From contig NC_079147.1 of NCBI RefSeq assembly GCF_945859685.1, positions 18,393,289 through 18,457,288 of the forward strand: 64,000 bases of DNA, written 5' to 3'. This document shows positions 1 through 11,879 of this stretch, piece after piece. Under the pieces are notes generated by a model. It made no database searches. It had not been told where the DNA came from and was given only the letters and a program-made list of their open reading frames with translations. Each line of letters begins with the position of its first letter. Positions within the stretch are counted from its first letter, which is position 1. The position numbers and the translations under genes are program-made. Source of the DNA: Eupeodes corollae. Taxonomy: Eukaryota > Arthropoda > Insecta > Diptera > Syrphidae.

Positions 1-363
1 CGCCTGGGTTTACGAATGAATATAGGATTTTTGTACCTGCATTGTAAACTTAGGCCATTCATAAAAGGTTCAAGTGAAAAAACCCCAGATAATAATCCTT
101 TTCTGTAAATTATGAGTTTTGCCAAAAAAGGTAAAAAAAAACCAGTATTGGGTTTTTGGCTTCTGGTTGGATTTCCCATAGTTTTTATTTTTTATGACTT
201 TTTACATTCAATTTGGAATTTTTTTATGACGGGTAATATTAAAGGGTAAAAAACTGTAAAATTTGAATACCTACATATTCAGGATTCTGTATGTAATGCT
301 CGGTTTGATCCAATTTAAATTTATTTGAGACTGTGATCCTCTCCAGTAAACAAAGTTCGCATT

Positions 364-1292
364 ATGGGAAAAGTTAAGGAATTAACTATTGAAACTCGAT
401 CTGCGACTATGACCCTTATTGAAGAAGGCTATTCGCAAAGAGAAATCGCCACAAAACTGCAGATATCCAAAGGCGCAGTTCACAGGACCATACAGCGTTA
501 CTCTAGTACCGGCGGTTTTAAGTATAAACCGACGTCAAGAAGACCTAGAGTTACGACAAAAAACGGAAAATCTGCATATCATCACCATAAGCAAGCGTTC
601 TAGGAAGAAAACAGCACCAGAAATACGCACCCAGATCAATGAAATCAGGGAAGAACCATTATCTGTATCAACGATACAAGGAAGGCTAAAGCATGCTGCA
701 CTTTTTGGGCGCGTTGCAGTGCGGAAACCATTTCTACGACACCAAAACAAGATCAAACGGTTGGAATGGGCCAAAACCCATAAGGATTGGACAGATGAAG
801 ACTTCAACAGAGTCTTATGGAGCGATGAGTCCCAGTTTGAGATATTTGGCTCCAGTTGTAGAGTGTGCGTCAGGCGCAGTGCTGAACAGTAGTTGCTGCC
901 AATGGTGTGGAGGTGTTTTTCCTTCAATGGAGCAGGAGATCTAACACTATCTAAGTCTAAGAGATCTAAGTCTATAAAACGATACTGAAAGACCACGTTT
1001 TGATATCTGGACTCCGATTAATGGGTGAAGGTTTGGATTGCAGCAAGACAATGACCCGAAACACACTTCAAAACTTTGCCGGGGTAAAGTAATGGTGTGG
1101 GCACCGCAGTCTTCAGATATTAACCCCATTGAGCTCTTATGGGAAGAGCTTGACAGAAATGTCCGGAATCACCACATAACATCGAAATCTTTTCTTTGGG
1201 AAACTCTACAAAATTGCTGGAACAATATTCCACAAGAAAAAATACAAAACTCTGTAAGAGGATTGCCCAGAATTGTAAAAAAAAATTATTGA
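364..1292 (+). pseudogene. Decayed Tc1-like transposase
   Basis: Remnant of a Tc1/mariner-superfamily DDE transposase, the enzyme that cuts and pastes its own element at TA sites. The first frame (364-603) starts with ATG and carries a paired-like helix-turn-helix: EGYSQREIATKLQISKGAVH. A frameshift near 560-600 moves the coding sequence to a second frame, which runs to about 890 with RLEWAKTHKDW and the first catalytic Asp in LWSDESQFEIFG. After a further break, 1038-1292 holds QQDNDPKHTS (second Asp) and INPIELLWEELD (catalytic Glu). The stretch between the second Asp and the Glu is shorter than usual and contains VMVW, a motif that normally lies upstream, so the core is deleted or rearranged. 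It is not functional. The family call is firm because motif order and spacing are characteristic. Confidence 0.9.
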
Positions 1293-1492
1293 ATTTAAAG
1301 GAGGGTTTTTTTGATGAAAACTCAATTTAGAGCTTTTATTGGTTTTTTAAATAAATAGTTTATGTTTAGTACAAAACTAGTTTATATTTTTCTATCATTT
1401 ACAACTGGAGCTCTTCACTTCTTTCACGTATTAACTTTTTTCTTAAAACTTCAGTTTAGGGGTTAATACTCGATATTTCTCAAATTTCAGAG

Positions 1493-1522
1493 GTGGTCTC
1501 AAACTTTTGACCGATAGTGTAC
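1493..1522 (+). repeat. Probable right terminal repeat of the first Tc1 element
   Basis: About 200 bp after the transposase stop is GGTGGTCTCAAACTTTTGAC followed by CGATAGTGTA, the form typical of a Tc1 right end. No matching left repeat is visible in the first 363 bases. The left end is therefore lost, diverged or outside the window. Confidence 0.55.
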
Positions 1523-1535
1523 TTTATAGTGTGAT

Positions 1536-4500
1536 TTTGCCGTGCTTAATTCAGTTTCCACTCTTGCTCAAAAAATGGTGCCTATAACTTTTATAAGGAG
1601 TTCTGCTTTGAAATAAGTATCAGCTTTAAGTCGATGAAATCTTTGTATAAAATAAGCCTTCTTGACGAAGAGACACGATTTAAATGTTTAAGGTATATTT
1701 CTTCGTCAACTTCAGATATTAACTTCGGAAATAACTAAGTGTAACTACCCAGCTAAGATTCAGATAGATCTAACCCTAGAAGATGGGAGTTTTTAGAGCT
1801 CTCCATTTCTTGAATGGTGACGAGTTCGTATGCAAAAGGTAACTCATAATTGGCGTGTGGATACTATTATCAGGCTTGTTCATGGTCTTTATCAGAAAAT
1901 CGAAATTGACTTTTAATTTTCTAATTAAAAATTGGCGTAATACCCGACTCAGTGTGCATATCATCGAGTGCTTTTCGATAAGCCAAATAAACCTTTAAGG
2001 AAGAATCTTTTGATCAATCTAAATTCGTCGAAGCTCTTAGCACTAAAAGCTAGAACTCCATAACACAGAATTAATGGTATTTCGACCTCAAGTCTACATT
2101 GTATTCATATGGGAAAATGTTCAATTGAATTGAGTTAAATCACCTTCCAACTGACGAGACGAAGAGTTCGGCGAGAATTACACTTAACCGTCAAAAATGT
2201 GACAATTATTTTATTCTATTCTAACCAAGTTCTGATTTTAATCATTTTTACCTAAAATCCAATTGTAATTAAAAAAACACTTTCTGAAAAAGCGAACCTT
2301 AAAATGGAACAATCCATTATTTGGACAAACCTCTAAAGTATATATTTCTCCTCCATATCAATCTTTCATCCTTCCTGCCACGATTGAAAAAAAAAACTCC
2401 TTTCAACTTTTTGGAAAAGTTTATGTTTTTAACTGTCACTTTTTTTGTATACATAATCACTTTACTTGCTCTTTAAAATTACATTTAAAAAAAAGTTCAT
2501 ACTTTCTACAATCAAGAAATCCAAAAAAAAAATAAACTTGTACCTCAAGTCTGGTGCAGCCTGCACCTGCAATATTAAACAAATTCAAAATAAACAAACT
2601 GACATTCTCTCTTGTGCATAATATTCCGTAAACGTATTTAACATAAAACAAAATAAAAAGAAACAGAGAAGGAACAACAAAAAAAAAAAACTACCAAACA
2701 ACTTAAGCAGAAATAAACTTAATTTTATTGAATTGATTAATCGACGATAGGAAGACAGAGTCTAAAACCATTTCAAGACACAGACAGAGGAGGCATGAGG
2801 GCCGCCGTCATATAGTCAAGACCAGATCAGATCTTTCCAACAAAAATTACTCATTCTCTTCACGTGGGTCATCTTTTTTTTCGAGTTAAGCTTTTGTTGT
2901 GTTTTTAAATTTTAGTATAACGTCTTTTTCTTTCTTAGTTTTTGTTTTTTAGTCCCACCTTCTTCTTTGTTTGTTTAAATATACAAAAAAAAAAAAAACT
3001 TAAACAAAAGAAGCACAAACAAATACAAATTAAAAATAAAAATCGTTCAAAACAGGTAACAAACCGTGATCACGATCATCTGGTTCACTGCGTGTGATAC
3101 GTCACTTTTAACTCTTGTTTTTGTTTCCTTCTGTCATCTAATATTAACTATTTTAATAATATTATAAAAAAAACAACAAATATTTTTAATGATAACAATA
3201 TCGTCACTGATAACTAAAAGAAAAACATTCCACCTGATAACATACACAGTTCCTTATCCAAAACACTAATAGTAAGACGTCAAAAAACACACACATTTTG
3301 GGACTTCTCAAGGAAAAAAGATCAATTTTTCTTAAAATAAAGATCAATTTTTTTTCTTTTTGGTTTGAACTGAAATTAAAATCACATACTTTTCAATTTA
3401 CATTATCACTAGCATAACACTTGTATTTGTATTTTGTTTTCTTGTTTTTAGTTTTGAGAGCGATTTACTAAAAGAAAAACAAAACTGAAGATCAACACAT
3501 CCCGGAAGGAAACGCGATCGATCATAAACTTCGGTTTATATCCTTTATTTCTTTTTGTTTGGTAATTATTCAAAATTTTAGTTTGAAAAACATGCGCCGC
3601 CGCCGTGCGTTGTTCCGGTAATGGTGTCGATTTTTCAAACAACAAATTCCGTTAAAAAATTTTATATCAATTCTTTTGCAAATATAATTTAATTTAATTT
3701 CGTCAAAAGAAAGACTAAGACGATAAAGAAGAAGAAGAAGAAAAAAAACACAACACTCGATAATATTTTTAATTTTTTTCTAAATTCGCAGTTGGTATAC
3801 CTCCATCCGCTGTAAAGTAATCGCATCGACTGAATTGTATTCCAACAGTCAGACAACTTCCAGCCCCAGAAAAGGGGCGCTCATAGAAATCGCTCTTTGT
3901 CAAGACTATAGACTCTGGGGGCTCTGGCTGGCTTGCTGTCTGTCCGTTCTCCGTGATGTGGTAGAGTATAGAGGCAGCGGGCCCCTCGTTGCGGTAGCGT
4001 TCGTCGCGTCGTTTGTTGGCAGCAAGCGTGTAGACTGTAGGTACGTAGTAGTAGTACTTGATTTGCTCACCAAGTGGGTTTTCTTTTCTTTTCTTGTTAT
4101 TTTGTTTTTGTTTTTGTGCTTTTTTATTACCTTCTTATTCTTCTTATTTTTGTGTGTTTTCTTTTGTTTTTTAGTTTCTTGTACGGTTTACGGTTTATTC
4201 CAAGCAGTTCTTCGGGTTTTCAATATCTTGTTGATATTTGACACAAGAGACCCCTACTTTTACGATATATGAGAGAAACTTACGATCTTAAGATCAATGA
4301 TATATCTTTTGGTTTTCTTACAGTAAAACGTAATTCAGCTTTTAGCCTATAAGAAACTTAAGTACTAGAGACTTTTATTTTTTTTTAAATTTGAAGACTG
4401 TTTTGTTACTCTTTTGCTGACAAACTAAGTCTTAACAGCTGAAAACTACTGCTAGTGCTATGCTAAGTCTTAGAAAATATCTCTCCCTCTTTTTTTCTCT

Positions 4501-4880
4501 CTCTCTGTAGGGCAAAAGAAGCGAAACAATACAAAAGTGTGTATGGTAGCAAATTATTGATGGTTTTATGGTTTGGTTTATTAAGGTGGTTGTCGCTAGA
4601 AGATTAACCTAGATTGACAATGGTCTAGGTACTGTGGGTCTTTTTTCGACTTAGAATTTATTTTGAGTAGTTCGTTGGGTATAGAAGGTGTTTTTTTGTT
4701 TGGTTAGAATTGTAATACTTTGTAGTCGTGAAAAACACTTTTAAGAAAAAGAAGTATTTTTGGCACTTCGTGTTATGTCTCTTTCATCAACAAATGTGAC
4801 AAATTGCAAAATATGTCTTCAGATTAAACTTGAGAGGATATTTTTTCTTTTTGGTTTTTCAATAAAATGTTTCATTTTGA
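1536..4880. other. No gene seen; AT-rich non-coding stretch
   Basis: No convincing reading frame or mobile-element motif. It holds A and T runs (around 2675 and 2985) and pyrimidine-rich tracts, including a CT-rich run at about 4482-4507 ending in TCTCTCTGTAG, which could be a GAGA-type site on the minus strand or a splice acceptor. The reading frame at 3835-4272 is low-complexity (Phe/Leu-rich) downstream and is not called as a gene. Confidence 0.5.
3800..4075. promoter_or_regulatory. GC-richer island, possible host promoter or first exon
   Basis: This block is clearly richer in G and C than the AT-rich sequence around it and contains no transposon motif. A donor-like site, TGTAG|GTACGT, lies at about 4040 on the plus strand. 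Such islands inside fly introns are often transcription starts or first exons, but no start codon context, core promoter or conserved protein supports it here. Function and strand are unknown. Confidence 0.25.
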
Positions 4881-4889
4881 ATATAAAAA

Positions 4890-5830
4890 AAATATAGTTC
4901 CTTTACGTCGCTTGAATATAAAGCTATTTGGGCAGCTGTCAATTCTGAAGCTGTCATCTTTTGACATTTCTTAATGCAGTCATTAGTAAAAATGAGACGT
5001 TCAACGTTTTAACAATGCATTGTAATTGTTAAAATTCACTATAAGAGTGGTTTAATTATAATAGTCACATTTCAAAAAACTAAAGCCCTTTTGGATCGTC
5101 GCCATGAAGCGACTTTTCGGCTGAGAATTTTGAAACTTGTTAACAAATTTAAGCAGTAAGGACAAGTTACTGATGTAATGAATCAAAACCGTTTGCGTTA
5201 CTCAAGAACAACTGAGAATATTACTGCTATAGCCCATAGTGTCGATGATTACCCAGGTTTCCTGAATTCATCGCAATCTTTGGAGTTTAGACATTGCACG
5301 AAGGAGCCATAGCGTGATGGTTAGTGCGTTGAACATACTAGAGGTCTTGAGCTCAATCCCTGCCTGTGCAACTTAACTTTTTTCACTGGTACTGCCTCTT
5401 ACCAAGAATTGACAAATCCTTCAGGAGTAATTCTTGTCATGAAAAAGTGTTTTCTCAAATTAGCTGTTCGGATTCGGCTTAAAAATGTAGGTCCCCTGCA
5501 TTTCTGACAACATTAAACGCGCACAGGAATGGTTGACAGTTGTGAGTTGCTAGGCCCTAGTTCTCAACGGACTGTTGCGCAACCTAATTTATTTTGGATA
5601 AGGACTTACGTCATCTTTAGTGAAGAGGCATATTTTTACTTCACAGGCTACGTTAATAATTAGTATTGTCGCAATCGAAAATCCATGAATGAATGGTGTA
5701 AAGCCTTTCTATCCTCAATTCGTCACTGTTTGGTGAGGTTTTTGGAATGCAAGGAGGTGTGATTGGGCCATACTTGTTGGAAAATAAGGCTTGTTCAAAT
5801 GCTACGGTCAATAGCATTGATGTTTATTTT
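4890..5830 (+). pseudogene. Family M mariner-superfamily transposase fossil, split by a SINE
   Basis: Broken transposase of the IS630/Tc1/mariner superfamily. The leader (4930-5040) has the GACATTT / TGTCAA-rich composition shared with other family M copies in this window. The N-terminal part reads RLRILKLVNKF then ENITAIAHSVDDYPG, the linker after the DNA-binding domain. At 5301 a SINE interrupts it. Beyond the SINE, from about 5608, the frame resumes with YVIFSEEAYFYFTGYVNN, matching the FSDEAHFWLNGYVNKQ block around the first catalytic Asp, here changed to Glu. HPQFVTVW and VIGPYLLENK follow with stops and a frameshift. The second and third catalytic positions are absent. Non-functional. 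Confidence 0.75.
5301..5592 (+). mobile_element. tRNA-derived SINE, copy 1
   Basis: A roughly 290-bp element with a tRNA-like head: A-box-like sequence TGGTTAGTGCG at 5318 and a degenerate B box GAGCTCAATCCC at about 5349. The body is shared with copies at 22271-22585 and 36509-36730 (opposite strand), including AATTGACAAATCC, ACAGGAATGGTTGA and TTCTCAACGGACTGTTGCGC near the 3' end. It was probably mobilised by a LINE. It sits inside a family M transposase, so it inserted later. I could not define a clean target-site duplication for this copy. Confidence 0.8.
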
Positions 5831-6330
5831 TAATAAGGCGATGCAAAAAGTTTTTCTCCTCATCTAATCTGTTTGTTATCTACAAGACTTAGATACGTCT
5901 AAAGCTTGATCATACCTAGTATTTGTGAGTTTATTGCTCCTGCAACTTACTGAAGCCTCTTGGACAGAATTGAATGTTTATCATTTAAATTGATTGGTGA
6001 CGATATCATAAGTTCATTTACGTCGCTTGAACATTGTCATAACATTTCTTGTATAACCTTTCTTTAACGTTACTGTAAAGGTTTCTGCTCTAGAGAAATA
6101 GCCAGCTGAATTCCTGCCTTTATATGGTTCAACCGTAATACTCGAGCTTCTAGGAATGCTCATCATATCAGTATACCCTCAAGCTCAACTTCGGTCGTCC
6201 TTTTAAATACAGAGATTCGTTCTACGTGAATGTGGAATGCCTTACCACTCAGTCTTTCCCAGTCATTGCATTATTTTTGATTGTGATGCTTTTGGAAGAT
6301 TTGATCACAATTGCGCCAAAGATCTTTTCC
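5828..6330 (+). pseudogene. LINE family B fragment, C-terminal end of reverse-transcriptase ORF
   Basis: Fragment of the C-terminal region of a non-LTR retrotransposon ORF2, matching the longer family B copy on the minus strand at 51790-52410. Readable pieces are RRCKKFF, LLDRIE, LIGDDIISSFTSLEH, NRNTRASRNAH and RECGMPYHSVFPSHC, in order but in shifting frames with stops. No RT core is present. It is 5'-truncated, as expected for LINE insertions. Confidence 0.75.
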
Positions 6331-6790
6331 TTTGAAACATTAAGACTATTTTGTCGGTTTACATGAGAAATACGGTCCGATTTACAGTCTTAAAAATAGG
6401 ATTGGTGGAGTTATTGATAACACCCATTCGTTAAAGTACCAGTTAATCATGACAGATTTAATGGAAAGAATATGATGCTACAACCGTAGCCATGCCAGAT
6501 GATTATGTTTATCATTGTAAATGGGACTACTCACTCTTTTATTATTAATAATTATCCATTCATCTCTCTCAGGAAGTACTCGTTCCTTTATAATATCCAT
6601 ATGAATCCTTTTATTGAATCCTTATATTTTTGTACGCATTCCAAAGAAGGGTCTACAAAAAATTATTATCAAAGCTTGAAAAAGTTAAGTGTAAACACTA
6701 CACATCAAAAATTCCTGAATTTCTTAATACTTATCCTGGGTCTACACTAGCAAGTAAATAAAATCTACACTAGCGAGTCAGTAAAATGTA
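6331..6790. other. No gene seen
   Basis: AT-rich sequence. The reading frame at 6499-6750 has no recognisable motif and is probably chance. Confidence 0.5.
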
Positions 6791-7790
6791 TTAACGTCAT
6801 ATAAACGAATAATTGTAAGCCAGTTGATTTTAATATGCATCAGTTGTCAAATCGTTCGCCTTTTATTCGATATACATGATTGACTTCGAAAAAATAGCGA
6901 GTGGACTAGTTTATTGAAAAAAAGTTTGTTTGTTACTATCCAACTCGCTAGTTTGTCCCAAACATTATAACGTTTGCAACCGGCTTGTCAAATCTCTAAT
7001 TATGTTTGTAGATATCTGTCAATTGATCTATTTAAACGAATAATTGTAAGCCGGTTGATTATAATATGTGTCAGTTGTCAAAATCATTCGCGATTTACTC
7101 AATATGCTTGATTGACCTTGAAAAAACTAGCGAGTTAACTAGTTATTTGAGAAAAAGTTAGTTTAATAACGTTTGCAACCAGCTTGTCAAATCTCCAATT
7201 TTGTTTGTATATAGCTGTCAATTAAGTCGGTTGATTATAATATGTTTCAGTTGTCAAATCATTCACCTTATGTTCGATATGCATGATTGACTTAGCAAAA
7301 ACTAGCGAGTGGACTAGTTAATTGAGAAAAAGTTTGTTTAAGATGGAAACTCGCTAGTTTGGTCCAAACATAATAACGATTGCAACCGGCTTGTCAAATC
7401 TCTTATTTTGTTTGTAGATAGCTGTCAATTGAGCTATATAAACGAGTTATTGTAAGTCGGTGGATTATAATACGTGTCAGTTGTCAAATCATGAGCGATT
7501 TACTCAATATACTTGATTGAATTCGAAAAAACTAGCAAGTGGACTAGTTTATTGAGAAAAAGTTTGTTTAATAACGTTTGCAACCGGCTTTTCAAATCTC
7601 TAATTTTGTTTGTAGATAGCTGTCAATTGAGCTATATAAACGAATAATATGTGTCAGTTGTCAAAATCATTCTCGATATACTCGAATTTTGATTGATTTT
7701 GAAAAAACTATCGAGTGAACTGGAGAAAAGGTTAGTTTGAGATGGGAACTCGCTAGTTTGTTATTAATAAAAGTAGCGATAAAATAGAAT
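6790..7790. repeat. Tandem repeat, five units alternating long and short
   Basis: Five diverged copies share the blocks AACGAATAATTGTAAG, GGTTGATTATAATATG, CAGTTGTCAAATC, CTAGCGAGT, TTGAGAAAAAGTT and AACGTTTGCAACCGGC. The unit starts lie near 6795, 7029, 7203, 7434 and 7632. Units 1, 3 and 5 are long (about 232 bp) and contain AACTCGCTAGTTTG between the A-rich block and AACGTTTGC. Units 2 and 4 lack it and are about 177 bp. The array is therefore a two-unit higher-order repeat of about 410 bp. No coding potential. Confidence 0.85.
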
Positions 7791-9470
7791 GAAATTGAAA
7801 TGAAACAAGAGTTAGTAGATAAAATGCTTTTGACATAAGGGTTGACATTTCATCTTTAGTAGTATGAAACGTTGTGACAAACAAATCATAGCAATTCTCT
7901 AAGCTAATAAAAAAAGGTAAGAAAGTATTTCAAGTGCTTGAAAATTTTGATTTGTACGTTTATGAAATAAGTTCGTACCAAAAACTTGTATTATTTTGGG
8001 TGCAGAAAAAAATTCAAATGGTTCCACTGTAAGCAACAACCAAATGTGGTGTTGGTGGTAGCGGCGGCAGTGACAGCGATTGGCGATGGCGGTATACATC
8101 AACATATCATATTAACTACGTTTTGTACGACTATAAGACCGTCACGAAGGGGCTTCTTTTTGTATACATTTGTTCAGATGATTGGATTTTTATGCCAAGT
8201 TTTGTTTTATTACATTATTATAATTATTTTTATGTCGTCAATACACATTGTTGGATTTTTGTTTTCTTTTCTTTTTGTTGTACCTTTTTATTGTCATTTT
8301 GTTTTATTGATTTTTATTAATTTTGCACTAATTGCCGGTGTGATGATGTTAAATTAATTCCATAACATACGAGTATTTTATAGCTTATCAATATTGGATT
8401 CTATTATAATTTTGTTTTTGTAAATATTTCTATATTGTTCTTTGGAGAAATATGTGTTTTATTATAAATATTGAAGGTTATTGTCATCAGGTTATTTTAG
8501 GGGGCGCTAAATCAAATCTTATATTTTTGACATTAATTTTATTTGTTGATGTTGTTGTTGTTGATTTTGATTATGTCGCGACAGCACGCAAATATGAAAG
8601 AATTTATCTATTAATCTTTTCTTTTCATTTTGTTAAGAATTTATACTTAATGCTTATACGTGTGTGATACTGATAATGAAACATGTGATTTTAAGAAAAG
8701 GTGTTATCTTACTTTGGGAATAAAAAAGAGATACATTTTTTTAAAGAAATGCAATATCCAGACCTTCAAAAGATAGACATTTCGAAATTCAACACAGAGA
8801 AATAAATAAAATAAAAATTACTCAAGACTTTGACATAACTTTGAAAACTTTGTTTTGATAACGTTGATTTTGTTTTAAGTATTACAACTCTTACAAGGTC
8901 CCTCAACATTTTTTAACTTCATTAAAAATATATCTAATCTCGTGAGAAAAATATGGGACACACTTGAATTAATTTTAAAATGTGTTATTTATTGCTGCAA
9001 ATTAAATTTAGAAACAAATGGAATTTAATTTTGTTACTAATTTGACACCTCCTTATCTTTTTTCTAACTTAATGCCATTTGGTGCATGACTCACAAGTAA
9101 CAAAAGACTTAGTCAAAGTATTTATGCTTTTCTTGAACTGGGTTCGTAGAGACGTGATCAACTGATAATACGTAGATTATTTTCTTCTAAGGGGATTACA
9201 TTGCAATTATGATTAAGCTATACGAGCTTCTTATAGCAATATAAGACACTGATAGTTGTTAGTACTTAGGTTTTAATTTTACCTGCATTAAACTCCTGCA
9301 GGTTAACACCTAGTTAAAAGTTTAACCTTGATAGAATTCGCGGTTTGAAACGGAACGGAAATTTTTTCATAATTGTTAAAGAATTACTTGAAAGTTTTAA
9401 AATTAAGACATTCAAAATATATAAATGTGCAATGTTACGTTTGTGACACTGGATAGCCGAAAGGTAAACT
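7791..9470. other. No gene seen; AT-rich non-coding stretch
   Basis: Several short reading frames (for example 7986-8357 and 8452-8667) encode mostly Phe, Ile and Leu from T-rich DNA, with no domain signature. I see no element ends. Confidence 0.5.
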
Positions 9471-9479
9471 AACGACGAA

Positions 9480-11785
9480 CGTTGGATGCATCGGGATCCA
9501 AAGCTGTGACACCTGAGTTATCTTCTCAGGAAGTAGGAGTAAAAGACCAGATATCGCTCCGAAGAACCAGCTGCAACGCAGGCCTCACATGCTGGAAATT
9601 TTCAAGTGTGATGAAAACAGAAGTAATAATCGGATGAATGGACTGATAATGTAGACAACCCCCCCCCCCCCCCTCCTCCTCGCAAACGAAAAACAACGAG
9701 TATCGTGTTTGTACATGGAATCTGCATACACTCAACCGGCACGCAAAGCAGAGCAGCTTGCCGATGCCCTTGCCAAACTCAAAGCTGATGTGACAGCCCT
9801 CCACGAAATGCGATGGAATAGGCCAGGCTGTAGGAAGATCGATGGCTGTGATTTCTACTAAGGCAAGTGTCTATTCAATGGGATTAAGTGCTTATTTGGA
9901 TGTGGTTTTGCTGTTATAGCAAAACTATGGCAAAGAGCGTTAAGCTTTTGGGAAGTAAGCGAAAGAGTGACGACAATCCGCATCAAGGCCAAATTCCACC
10001 ACGTGAGCCTAATCAACGCGCATTCCCCGAGGGAAGAGAAGGATGACAATACCAAAGAAGAATTCTACGAGCTCCTCGCCAAAACATATATGAGCAATGT
10101 CCCAAAAGTGACCTTAAAATTCTCCTGGGAGATTTTAACGCCGTAGGGTAATCGGAAGACAAAGCCTGCCCGACATCACATCTGGAAACGGCCTCATGCT
10201 TATGGACTTCCTAGCCGAGAAAAACATGATATTGAATGGCACCAGATTCCCGCGCCCAGATATCCACAAAGGTACTTGGCGGTTCCTTGATGATCAAACA
10301 CGCAACCAAATCGACCATGTTGCTATTGACAGAAGACACTCTTTGTGTCCATGAGCAGCGTGAAGTTAAGGAGATCCAGGGATGTTTTAACAGAAAACAG
10401 GTGCGGAGCTTTTATAGAGGAGTTAAAAAGAAAACAACGGAATTTATTAACCGCCCTGGAGCCTAGAAAGATAAGGAGGGGAATACCGTAGTCGAGACGC
10501 AGTCAATGCTAAAATTCTGGAGAGATCATTTCAACCAGCTGCTCAATGGCGACGAAGTCAACTGTTCCGCCAGCGAGCAGCCACGTCAAATCTATTTGGT
10601 TGACGATCTAAAATTCCACCTACCTGACCAGAGAGAGATCAAACTAGCCATCACAAGTCTGAAGTCGAACAAAGCGGCCGGTGATGACGGTCTGCAGGTG
10701 GAGCTTTCTAAGTACGCTGGAGCAGATCTGGTAAGATGCATGCACCATTTGGTCGGAAGAAAACATGCCCGACGAATGGAACTTAAGCACCATCTGCCCG
10801 ATCCATAAAAAAGGTGACCACCTTCTTTGCGCCAACTACAGAGGCTTTAGCCTTTTAAACATCGCATACAAGATCTTGTCAATTGTATTATGTGAACTCC
10901 TGAAGCCATTTACTAACGAACTAATTAGGATTTACCAGTGTGGCTTCAGGCCTAAAAAATCTACCATCGACCAAATTTTCACTTTACGCCAAATTCTGGA
11001 AAAGATCCAAGAACATAACTTCGAAACACACCATCTTTTCATCGATTTTAAAGCAGCTTATTACAGTGTAGACAGAGTTTTGGTATTCCTATCAAACTGA
11101 TACGACTTATAAGGATGACGCTGGAAAATGCTCGTAGCTGCGTCAAAAAAAACAGAGGACTTCGACAAGGCGATGCGCTGTCATGACAATTGACAGGTAT
11201 AACTTCGAGGTGGTAAATGAATTTGTTTATTTGGGCACTGCTGTTAATTCTGCAAATGATATGAGCGCGAGATCAAACGTAGAATTACCCTTCCTAAACG
11301 CTGTTTCTTTGGCCTATAGTTGAGGAATAAGGCCCTATCGCGAAGTACCAAAGAGACAATGTACAAAACTTTAATCATCCCAGTCTTGCTGTATGGTCCA
11401 GAAGAATGAACCCTCTCCCAGGCGGATGAAGGATGATCTCTTGGTATCTTCGAGAAAAAGGTTCTGCGTACGATCTGTGGTTCGGTTTGTGTCGACAAGC
11501 AAAGTTACATCTGGCGGCGAAGATTTAATCAGGAGTTATAAGAGCTGGACAGCGACCTGCCACTGGTCAAAAAACTTCGTGCTCAGCGCTCAAGATGGCT
11601 GGGGCAGGTCGAGCGAATGAACATCGAAGCTCCAGCCGGCAAGGTATTCAACACTACGCAGAGGCATTCCTCATCTCCGGTGGAGTTAAGGCCGAGGTAT
11701 TCGAAACTAGAGATAGCTGGTAACTAAAGATGGAGTAAGCTGGCGAAAGTTATTACTTGAGGCCCAGGAGCACAATGCGCTATAG
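9480..11785 (+). mobile_element. RTE-like non-LTR retrotransposon, catalytic core deleted
   Basis: Remnant of an RTE-clade LINE, which normally encodes an apurinic endonuclease and a reverse transcriptase. The endonuclease begins near 9714 with AEQLADALAKLKADVTALHE and RKIDGCDFY, then SERVTTIRIKAKFHHVSLIN and AHSPREEKDDNTKEEFYELL. It continues near 10180-10330 with NGLMLMDFLAEKNMI and QTRNQIDHVAIDRRH. The RT starts at 10506 with IKLAITSLKSNKAAGDDGLQ. A frame change gives NYRGFSLLNIAYKILS, CGFRPKKSTIDQIFTLRQIL and HHLFIDFKAAY (10765-11100). The RTE hallmark GLRQGDALS is at about 11160-11185, but the sequence then jumps to EVVNEFVYLGTAVN, so the YADD palm is deleted. The C-terminus ends in SWRKLLLEAQEHNAL and a stop at 11783-11785. 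It contains a run of 15 C at 9659-9673. Confidence 0.9.
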
Positions 11786-11879
11786 CGCATACAAAATACT
11801 GTCAAAAAGCTTAGGTATATGAGAATGTTTAGAATAGGTTGATAATTGTTAACATCTCTTTTCGAGACCTTTTTGTGTA

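Noticed and set aside
3835..4272. 145-codon open frame as a membrane protein
   Set aside because: The hydrophobic part comes from a T-rich tract, the start lacks support and no family is recognised.
5301..5380. Functional tRNA gene
   Set aside because: The box A and B likeness belongs to a SINE head; no cloverleaf with an acceptor stem can be completed and the body is shared with two other SINE copies.
9659..9673. Run of 15 C as a functional site
   Set aside because: A homopolymer in the leader of a dead RTE element, probably slippage.
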